Assembly (NCBI GenBank): GCA_050949175.1
Contig: JBMNFG010000009.1
Span: 186,001 to 250,000, forward strand
Length of the DNA stretch: 64,000 nucleotides
Source: UBA4971 sp900019985
Lineage (GTDB): Bacteria; Bacillota; SHA-98; UBA4971
Direction: 5' to 3'
Shown in pieces: positions 58,235 to 64,000 of this stretch. A program made the position numbers and the translations under genes. Every line of letters starts with the position of its first letter. Position 1 is the first letter of the stretch. The notes under the pieces are model-generated. The model was not told the DNA's origin, did not search any database, and saw nothing but the letters and a program-made list of their open reading frames with translations.

Positions 58235-59401
58235 GTGGCAAGACGGATCTGTTTAATCGGAGTAATCCTCATGGTTTTGCTTCTTCCGACAACGTGGACG
58301 GTTTTTGCAGGAGACGAAGATACGTCTCAGTGGTACACCATTATTGACCACGATACGAAAAAGGTTTTGATGGAGACTTGCCATGTGGTGGTAGCAGGGG
58401 ACGAGTTCATCGATGAAGACAACAGCAGATACCGCGTGGTAAATGTTGAAGGCCATACTGCCTGGGCTGATTTTATCGAAACAGTGGATGTAGAAACAGA
58501 GGCTTTGGCTTTTCAGGCTCAAGCCCTTCTGAGGCTTGGCTTCCTCCGTGCGGGAGTTGGCTTGGCAGCGGATCGTGCGCCGCAAGGGGGCCTTGTCGCG
58601 ATTTACCATACGCACAGTGATGAATCGTATGTTCCTACCAGCGGCTCGCCGTCAGTTACACCGCATGGCGACGTATACGACGTCGGTGCAGTCATCTCAG
58701 CCAGCCTCAAGAACGCAGTAGGCCTAAAGACTGTCCATTCATGGGAATCGCACCTTCCCCATGACGGTTCAGCCTACATGCGTTCACGGCGGACAGCCAT
58801 TTCTTTGCTGAAAAAAAATCCTGACGCACTCTTGGACCTTCACCGGGATGCTGCACCTCTCAGCGCTTATGCCACCACAGTAATGGGCAAGCCCGGCGCA
58901 AAAGTTATGATTGTGCTAGGCAGGCAGAATCCGAATCTCAAAGCGAACGAACAGTTTGCCCTTGCGTTGAAGCACTTTGCGGACAAGGAGTTTCCAGGGT
59001 TTGTAAGGGGCATCTTCTACGGCGACGGCACCTTCAATCAAGACCTTTCACCCAGGGCACTTCTTTTTGAAATGGGGTCCCACGAGAACAGCAGAGAGGC
59101 AGCGGAGAGGGTTATGGTGAATTTCATCAATTCCATCCCTGCTGTTCTTTACGGTGTGACGCCTTCAGGCCAAACCGCTAGAGGAACCGCTGCGCGTCAG
59201 GCCAAAGGAGAGGGCGGAGTTGCGGCTTCTACTGTAGTCTGGTTGATCCTTCTGGTTTTTATAGGTACTGCTGTATATCTTTTGGTGACAGAGAGGAGCA
59301 TCAGCGGGGTGAAGGAAAGGCTAAGAAGATTTGCAAAGGTCGAGTTCAGAGAATTTGTGCGTGTCAAAGAAAAAGCAGGACCGCCTGAAGATGAGACATG
59401 A
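58235..59401 (+). CDS. spoIIP: stage II sporulation protein P (SpoIIP) family amidase/endopeptidase
   Basis: 388 residues from GTG 58235. An N-terminal signal-like helix precedes a linker and the SpoIIP domain: VAIYHTHSDESYVPTSG (first catalytic His), DALLDLHRDA, and FEMGSHENSREAAERVM. Unusually, a second hydrophobic helix (VVWLILLVFIGTAVYLL) sits near the C-terminus, leaving a basic tail. SpoIIP removes stem peptides and cleaves crosslinks, giving naked glycan for SpoIID (homologue at 15251) during forespore engulfment. A strong AAGGAGGT at 58182-58189 lacks a nearby start; AGGAAGGAATAG serves GTG 58235. Confidence 0.88.
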   Translation: MARRICLIGVILMVLLLPTTWTVFAGDEDTSQWYTIIDHDTKKVLMETCHVVVAGDEFIDEDNSRYRVVNVEGHTAWADFIETVDVETEALAFQAQALLRLGFLRAGVGLAADRAPQGGLVAIYHTHSDESYVPTSGSPSVTPHGDVYDVGAVISASLKNAVGLKTVHSWESHLPHDGSAYMRSRRTAISLLKKNPDALLDLHRDAAPLSAYATTVMGKPGAKVMIVLGRQNPNLKANEQFALALKHFADKEFPGFVRGIFYGDGTFNQDLSPRALLFEMGSHENSREAAERVMVNFINSIPAVLYGVTPSGQTARGTAARQAKGEGGVAASTVVWLILLVFIGTAVYLLVTERSISGVKERLRRFAKVEFREFVRVKEKAGPPEDET

Positions 59402-59492
59402 ACCTGAAATTGCATCTATACTGTTTTGACAGCTCAGAGACACTATGTACACGACTTAAAGTAATTATCGCAGTTAAGGAGGCCTTGGGACT

Positions 59493-59942
59493 ATGGCAGG
59501 GATAATTGACTGGGTTAGCAGGAGGATTAGGCGGCCTGATGTTGAGGTGTCAGACGAATTCATCGGGCTGTCTCATGAATCGGCAGGAGAAGCTCACGAT
59601 ATGGCCGGTTCTCCTTGGGCGGATGACGGAGTGTATGTTTCCCCGACGCAGATTACCGCAGGAGACAAAGTTGACATTGAGTACAGCGGGCTGTTGGCAA
59701 AGTCCGGTGCAGAGCACGTAACATTACGTATGGGCTACGGACATGACCGGTGGAGCGGAGTCTGTGATATCCCCATGTCAAAGGTACGAGACATGACTTT
59801 TAAGGCATCGGTTGAGATCCCTCTTGAACAATGTTCCAGGCTGCAATTTTGCTTTGTAGACAATGCAGGCAACTGGGACAACAACTCTGGGCGAAACTGG
59901 AGCTATGAGATACACTGCGGTGAGCAGGCGAAGTTTAGATAG
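59493..59942 (+). CDS. carbohydrate-binding module protein, CBM25/26-like, cytosolic
   Basis: 149 residues from ATG 59493, 11 bases after AAGGAGG. About 45 variable residues precede one starch-binding module: YVSPTQITAGDKVDIEYSG, HVTLRMGYGHDRWSG, FCFVDNAGNWDNNSGRNW. The WDNNSGxNW end is typical of CBM25/26 modules. No signal peptide or catalytic domain is present. It is probably an intracellular glucan-binding or scaffold protein. A smaller relative is encoded on the other strand at 62711-63034. Both occur in the same region as glycogen genes. Confidence 0.75.
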   Translation: MAGIIDWVSRRIRRPDVEVSDEFIGLSHESAGEAHDMAGSPWADDGVYVSPTQITAGDKVDIEYSGLLAKSGAEHVTLRMGYGHDRWSGVCDIPMSKVRDMTFKASVEIPLEQCSRLQFCFVDNAGNWDNNSGRNWSYEIHCGEQAKFR

Positions 59943-60008
59943 GCATTATCAAGATTCGGCCATCGCAACCTCCGGCAACAAGATACCTCCCATACATTTC
60001 ACCATCCC

Positions 60009-60037
60009 TTGAACGCGTATTGATGCTGGTATATAAT
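60009..60037 (+). promoter_or_regulatory. promoter of gltX
   Basis: TTGAAC (60009-60014), 17-base spacer, perfect TATAAT (60032-60037), 36 bases before the ATG. Confidence 0.75.
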
Positions 60038-60072
60038 GCAAGTCAGTGACGCGTTTTGAAGGGAGTTCGATT

Positions 60073-61542
60073 ATGAGCAAAGTTAGAGTCAGATTCGCTC
60101 CGTCTCCGACAGGGTATCTCCACATCGGAGGCGCGCGTACAATGTTGTTTAACTGGCTTTTTGCGAGGCACCATGGCGGATCTTTGATCTTGAGGATTGA
60201 AGATACAGATGTGGAAAGGTCAACCGATGCCTCAACAGACGCAATCATCGAGAGCATCAAATGGCTGGGGCTGGACTGGGACGAAGGCCCTATTGTCGGG
60301 GGAGAATACGGCCCGTACTTCCAGTCGGAGCGGCTCGACATCTACAGGGAATACGCCGAGAGACTCCTCAAGTCAGGCCATGCTTATCGGTGTTACTGCA
60401 CACCTGAAGAGCTCAGTGAAGCCAGAGAGGCGGCTATGAAGGCAGGTAAGCCGCCGGGATACACAGGTAGGTGCAGACAGCTTTCACTTGAGATGATTCG
60501 CGCATACGAAGCACAAGGAAGGAAACCTGCACTAAGGTTCAAGGTGCCTGAAGGAGAAACCGTTGTAAATGACATTGTCAGGGGAGATGTGGTTTTCCAA
60601 AACGAGCATATTGACGACTTTGTCATTCTGAAGTCTGACGGGTATCCTACATACAACTTCGCTGTTGTAATAGATGATGCGCTGATGAAGATTACAGATG
60701 TGATCCGCGCTGATGAGCATCTGCCTAATACTCCCAAGCAGATCATGATGTATAAGGCTTTGGGTTTTGAACTTCCAAGGTTTGCCCATGTATCAATGAT
60801 TCTCGGGAAAGATAAGACAAAACTCAGCAAGCGTCATGGCGCAACTTCAGTTACACAATACAGGGACGACGGGTATCTTCCTGAAGCGCTCATAAACTAC
60901 CTGGTGCTCCTTGGATGGGCGTACGATGCTGAACAGCAGATCTTCAGCAGGGAAGAGCTTATCCAAAAGTTTACACTGGACAAAGTCTCCAAGAATCCGG
61001 CTATCTTTGACCCGGACAAACTCCTTTGGATGAACGGCCACTATATTCGTGAGCAAGACAATGAGGTCTTAGTTGATCTTGCCATAGATCATCTGCGAAA
61101 AGCAGGGCTGGTATCTGAGGAGCCAAGCAATGAAGAACTTTCTAAGGTCCGTGCCGTTGTTTCCATACTGAAAGAGAGGATACGGACAATGGGTGACATT
61201 GTCAGTCAAGGGGATTTCTTCTTCACTGACGAGTTTGCCGTTGATGATGAGGCTATCAGCAAATTCTTAACCCGTGATTACGTGCCTGAGACATTTGAAG
61301 CGCTCAAGGCGAGACTTGAGGCAGCAAGCCCGTTTAACAGACAGGCTGTGGAAGAGGTTATCAGGGGATATGCTAAAGAAGTCGGGCGGAAAGCCGGAGA
61401 AGTCATCCATCCTCTCCGAGTGGCTTTGACCGGACGATCTGTAAGCCCCGGAATTTTCGAGGTCATGGAGATCCTCGGAAAAGATGCCTGTTGCAGGCGG
61501 ATCGATTCAGCCCTTAAGAAACTCGCGAGGCTTGACGCTTAG
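60073..61542 (+). CDS. gltX: glutamyl-tRNA synthetase
   Basis: 489 residues from ATG 60073, 8 bases after GAAGGGAG. HIGH motif: APSPTGYLHIGGART (HIGG at 17-20); KMSKS motif: DKTKLSKRHGATS. The class Ic catalytic core is followed by the GluRS-type helical anticodon domain. In organisms with GatCAB and no GlnRS, GluRS charges both tRNA-Glu and tRNA-Gln. tRNA-Gln and tRNA-Glu genes follow directly, with a promoter that overlaps the end of gltX. Confidence 0.96.
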   Translation: MSKVRVRFAPSPTGYLHIGGARTMLFNWLFARHHGGSLILRIEDTDVERSTDASTDAIIESIKWLGLDWDEGPIVGGEYGPYFQSERLDIYREYAERLLKSGHAYRCYCTPEELSEAREAAMKAGKPPGYTGRCRQLSLEMIRAYEAQGRKPALRFKVPEGETVVNDIVRGDVVFQNEHIDDFVILKSDGYPTYNFAVVIDDALMKITDVIRADEHLPNTPKQIMMYKALGFELPRFAHVSMILGKDKTKLSKRHGATSVTQYRDDGYLPEALINYLVLLGWAYDAEQQIFSREELIQKFTLDKVSKNPAIFDPDKLLWMNGHYIREQDNEVLVDLAIDHLRKAGLVSEEPSNEELSKVRAVVSILKERIRTMGDIVSQGDFFFTDEFAVDDEAISKFLTRDYVPETFEALKARLEAASPFNRQAVEEVIRGYAKEVGRKAGEVIHPLRVALTGRSVSPGIFEVMEILGKDACCRRIDSALKKLARLDA

Positions 61543-61560
61543 CCTATGGTATGCTAGAAT
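61532..61560 (+). promoter_or_regulatory. promoter of the tRNA-Gln/tRNA-Glu unit
   Basis: TTGACG (61532-61537), 17-base spacer, TAGAAT (61555-61560) with an extended TG at 61552-61553. The -35 lies across the gltX stop. It is 25 bases before tRNA-Gln. Confidence 0.75.
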
Positions 61561-61584
61561 CGTTTTGTTAAGTCAACAATGTGC

Positions 61585-61658
61585 TGGGGAGTCGTCTAGT
61601 GGTAGGACAGCAGACTCTGGATCTGTATGCGGGGGTTCGAATCCTCCCTCCCCAGCCA
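61585..61658 (+). tRNA. tRNA-Gln (anticodon CTG)
   Basis: Acceptor TGGGGAG/CTCCCCA, D stem GTC/GAC, anticodon stem GCAGA/TCTGT with loop CTCTGGA (CTG at 61617-61619), T arm GGGGG-TTCGAAT-CCTCC and encoded CCA. The first pair is U1-A72, the GatCAB identity mark. It reads CAG codons; a TTG-anticodon partner must lie elsewhere. Confidence 0.93.
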
Positions 61659-61699
61659 GAGTTTTCTCTGGAAAATCTTTATCCGGATTTGTTTAATGT

Positions 61700-61775
61700 G
61701 GCCCCGTCGTCTAGCGGCCTAGGACATCGCCCTCTCAAGGCGAAGACACGGATTCGAATTCCGTCGGGGCCACCA
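61700..61775 (+). tRNA. tRNA-Glu (anticodon CTC)
   Basis: Acceptor GGCCCCG/CGGGGCC, anticodon stem TCGCC/GGCGA with loop CTCTCAA (CTC at 61734-61736), T loop TTCGAAT and encoded CCA. It is 41 bases after tRNA-Gln and shares its D-arm start GTCTAG. Confidence 0.95.
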
Positions 61776-61815
61776 TTTTTTGTACTTTTTCATTTCCATA
61801 AACGTATCGGCTAAT

Positions 61816-61855
61816 AAAAACAGCCTGCCTCCGGTTCTGAAGGCAGGCTGTTTTT
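61816..61855. terminator. bidirectional rho-independent terminator
   Basis: A5-CAGCCTGCCT (61816-61830) and AGGCAGGCTG-T5 (61841-61855) form a perfect 15-bp stem with a 10-base loop. It ends the tRNA unit and the convergent DUF1614 gene. Confidence 0.92.
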
Positions 61856-61900
61856 GTGTTAATGCGCATTACACGCTAAATCAGGCACTTTAAGAACAGC

Positions 61901-62590
61901 TCAGGCTGCGAGAAACGCTGCTATAACTCCCACGAGAAATATTCCGTCGTATACTCCTGCTCCACCTATGCTTACAACTTGAGCACCGATGTTCTTGATT
62001 TTATGCAGGTTCAATAGGTCAGCCCCGATAAGTGTTCCGAGAGAACCTGCTATGTATGCTATAGGAGCAGCGGATTCGCCTCCAAGGAGTAACGCTGAGC
62101 TTACAGCTACCAACGGCGGGATGAAGGCAGGTAGAGATATTCCAACTCCCGGAACAACCCTTGCCATTGCGTTAGTCGCCAGCGTTACGATGGTCGTGGA
62201 TATCAATGCAGGAACCAGAGGAGTCTTCCCTGAGGTTAAGAGATATAGAGCAAACACCGTAGGGATGATCGCTCCGCCTACATTGACTGCAATGACTTGA
62301 TGCCGAACCCTTGGAGGATAGTAGAACAGGAACGGAAATACCATCTGAGGTTTCTCCTCAACTACGATTGTTTGCTTTGATACAGGGATATTAATTACAC
62401 TGCCAATTAATGAGAAGGTAAACAGGAGCATAGCGCCTTGAGGAGAAAGTCCCAGCTTTGTGAAGGATATTGCAGCGATGTTGAAGTAGAAAAGGAAGAA
62501 AAAAGCCGGTAACAGCAGGATAAATATTAGAATCATCGGGAGCAATCCAAACACATTCTCTCCTCCGGTAAGCTGCCAACTGATTTGCAT
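61901..62590 (-). CDS. DUF1614 multi-pass membrane protein
   Basis: 229 residues with seven or so hydrophobic helices. The pattern NIAAISFTKLGLSPQGAMLL, IGSVINIPVS, VNVGGAIIPTVFALYLL and GGAGVYDGIFLVGVIA fits the DUF1614 family of unknown function. Bacterial and archaeal members have conserved Gly-rich helices, suggesting transport or protease-like activity, but this is unproven. It stands alone on the minus strand. Confidence 0.82.
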   Translation of the reverse strand: MQISWQLTGGENVFGLLPMILIFILLLPAFFFLFYFNIAAISFTKLGLSPQGAMLLFTFSLIGSVINIPVSKQTIVVEEKPQMVFPFLFYYPPRVRHQVIAVNVGGAIIPTVFALYLLTSGKTPLVPALISTTIVTLATNAMARVVPGVGISLPAFIPPLVAVSSALLLGGESAAPIAYIAGSLGTLIGADLLNLHKIKNIGAQVVSIGGAGVYDGIFLVGVIAAFLAA

Positions 62591-62710
62591 ATATGCACTA
62601 TGAGCTATGCACTTAGTGCGTTTTTTATGCGAAGGCGCTTACCATTATTATACCTTAAAACCGTGGAGAGAGGGGTTGCGGAAATCAGCAACCCCGAGGC
62701 TTTTCCCCGG

Positions 62711-63034
62711 CTAGACAATGGTGACTCCCCAGTTAAGGCCGGAGTTATTATCCCAATGATCCGCACCGTCTTTAAAGCAGAAGTTGAAGAATTTCTTGTC
62801 GCTGTCAATTGTCACATCAGTAGACCAGGTAGTATCATCTATTTTTGTCATAGGGGTAAGGCTTGCGTTTGCCCAGTGTTCGTCATATCCGGAGTAAAGA
62901 TATATTGAGTCAGCTCCTGACATCGACAACAGCCCTTTATACATTATCGTGCCTTTCTTCTTGCCTGAAAGAGGCACAGGATCTATCGCCACCCTCCTGT
63001 CAATGAATAAGTCTTTTGCCGTCTTCTTTGCCAT
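62711..63034 (-). CDS. small carbohydrate-binding module protein, CBM25/26-like
   Basis: 107 residues. ATG at 63034 was preferred because GAAAGGAGTGA lies 9 bases upstream on this strand; the open frame continues upstream to an ATG at 63226 with a weaker site. The module is YKGLLSMSGADSIYLYSGYD, HWANASLTPMTKIDDTTWS and FCFKDGADHWDNNSGLNW, close in layout to the 59493 protein. The N-terminal 20 residues are basic. No signal peptide is present, so it is probably intracellular and may bind glycogen. Confidence 0.75.
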   Translation of the reverse strand: MAKKTAKDLFIDRRVAIDPVPLSGKKKGTIMYKGLLSMSGADSIYLYSGYDEHWANASLTPMTKIDDTTWSTDVTIDSDKKFFNFCFKDGADHWDNNSGLNWGVTIV

Positions 63035-63268
63035 TTGGCTTATCACTCCTTTCGTGGAGAACTTAGCGCTCTCTATTATTATCTTGTCTTTTCCTGTGTT
63101 TATGTGCAGTTTCAAAGTGGCTTCAGCATTGTCCTGGGCCTTTACGAGGCAAGCTGAATCGGAGCGATATGAAGGAAAAGACTGCATGAAAGAGAAGTTA
63201 TCACCTATACTAGCAACGGAAGGCATTTGCTGATCCCTTTTTTCAAAACATACCAGGAGGTCATAGGA

Positions 63269-64000
63269 ATGATACAGCAAGGAGAAGGCCAAAACCTTAG
63301 GCAAGCAGCTCATTTGGCGCTGGTTCAGTGCATGGGGGTTTCCGGTGGGGAGAAGGTGCTTGTCATAACCGATGAGGAACTGCGTGAAATCGGCTACGCT
63401 TTCTGGAAAGAAGCAAAGGATCTGGGAGCTGAAGCCATTTTTGTAGAGATGATCGCCAGGTCCCAGCATGGTGAAGAACCGCCTGAGCCTGTTATAGAGA
63501 TTATGAAAGCAGTTGACGTGATTATGGCGCCGACGTCAAGGTCACTGTCTCATACCGGTGCCAGGCGCAAGGCGAATGAAGCCGGAGCGAGAGTCGCATC
63601 AATGCCCGGAATCACCCGGGATTCGGCGATAAGGACTCTGACTGCGGACTATAGAAAGATTGCCAGGTTGAGTGAGAAGATGGCTGAGATCCTGTCAAAG
63701 GGGAGCCTTGCCCGGATAACATCTCCGGCAGGAACCGATATCGTTATGTCGCTTGAAGGCAGAACAGGCCACCCTGACACGGGTATATACCATAATCCAG
63801 GTGATTTCGGGAACCTTCCGGCCGGAGAAGCTTTTATAGCGCCTGTGGAAGGCACGGCTCAAGGCGTGATTGTAATAGATGGCGCTATGTCAGGAGTAGG
63901 TGTGGTAGAGGAGCCCATTAAAATGACAGTGGAGTCAGGATATGTAACAGAAATCACAGGCGGGCATGGAGCCAGGATGCTGGAGGATGCAATCGCTGAT
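63269..64000 (+). CDS. aminopeptidase (leucyl/AmpS-like), cut by the window end
   Basis: 244 residues are visible from ATG 63269, 8 bases after AGGAGG (63255-63260); the frame is still open at 64000. QAAHLALVQCMGVSGGEKVL, MAPTSRSLSHTGARRKANE, SMPGITRDSAIRTL, and GDFGNLPAGEAFIAPVEG match the aminopeptidase-T-like leucyl aminopeptidase family (related to M29). Metal ligands would lie mostly in the missing C-terminal half. The upstream region is shared with the divergent carbohydrate-binding protein gene. Confidence 0.85.
   Translation, partial: MIQQGEGQNLRQAAHLALVQCMGVSGGEKVLVITDEELREIGYAFWKEAKDLGAEAIFVEMIARSQHGEEPPEPVIEIMKAVDVIMAPTSRSLSHTGARRKANEAGARVASMPGITRDSAIRTLTADYRKIARLSEKMAEILSKGSLARITSPAGTDIVMSLEGRTGHPDTGIYHNPGDFGNLPAGEAFIAPVEGTAQGVIVIDGAMSGVGVVEEPIKMTVESGYVTEITGGHGARMLEDAIAD

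Noticed and set aside
61585..61775. Integration of a mobile element at the tRNA genes
   Set aside because: No partial tRNA copy, integrase or compositional break follows; ordinary chromosomal genes continue on both sides.
63035..63469. Long N-terminal extension of the small carbohydrate-binding protein
   Set aside because: A much better ribosome binding site stands before ATG 63034, and the extension past 63226 overlaps the start of the aminopeptidase gene.

Overview
The window reads as a chromosomal segment of an anaerobic Bacillota (Firmicutes) bacterium. Evidence: a full gatCAB operon with gltX and tRNA-Gln/tRNA-Glu, a NdoA/MazF module, tsaE-tsaB-rimI-tsaD, pcrA-ligA, SpoIIP- and SpoIID-type proteins, strong AGGAGG ribosome binding sites and many TTG and GTG starts. 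The first bases carry what looks like the last strands of an LptD/OstA-type outer-membrane barrel, followed by an O-antigen-ligase-like protein and a glycosyltransferase. This suggests, but does not prove, a diderm Firmicute such as the Limnochordia.

Layout. 1-7500: envelope and polysaccharide genes (barrel tail, galE, PAP2 phosphatase, O-antigen ligase-like protein, GT2, a serine-palmitoyltransferase-like enzyme with a zinc dehydrogenase). 7785-16684: L,D-transpeptidase, antitoxin/toxin pair, C26 hydrolase, the t6A operon, LytR-CpsA-Psr protein, ComB, SpoIID. 16717-24960: a long operon for tungstate uptake (tupABC) and molybdopterin cofactor synthesis (two MoeA proteins, one fused to a binding-protein domain, then MoaA, MoaC, MOSC-MogA), headed by a leader that I read as a Moco/Tuco riboswitch. 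25085-28385: purine salvage (hpt, a GuaA with a shortened and apparently dead glutaminase domain, convergent purine permease). 28655-37483: DegT aminotransferase, pcrA, ligA, gatCAB. 37680-42605: EamA transporter, phosphohexomutase, GGDEF cyclase. 43206-49752: alpha-glucan phosphorylase, TGS GTPase, DUF2148 protein, galT, glycogen synthase. 49881-58057: MFS pump, Lrp regulator with a tryptophan-type ABC transporter, QueT, flavin reductase, TPR protein, MTA/SAH deaminase. 58235-64000: SpoIIP, two small cytosolic starch-binding-module proteins, gltX with two tRNAs, DUF1614 membrane protein, start of an aminopeptidase.

The most unusual part is the non-coding DNA around the GGDEF gene. Between 40320 and 40856 there are 14 copies of a 19-bp dyad (GTGGT-N9-ACCAC) whose start-to-start distances are all close to whole helical turns. 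It is followed at 40954-41218 by 14 head-to-tail 19-bp units that look like decayed relatives of the same element. Downstream of the gene, 42641-42991 holds a third tandem array, again with a 19-bp period but a different consensus. I know of no described element of this kind.

Genes cooperate in recognisable modules: tungstate import feeds cofactor assembly; GltX and GatCAB make Gln-tRNA indirectly on the two tRNAs next to gltX; GlgP, GlgA, phosphohexomutase, GalT and GalE connect glycogen with nucleotide sugars, and the two carbohydrate-binding proteins may dock on the same glucan.
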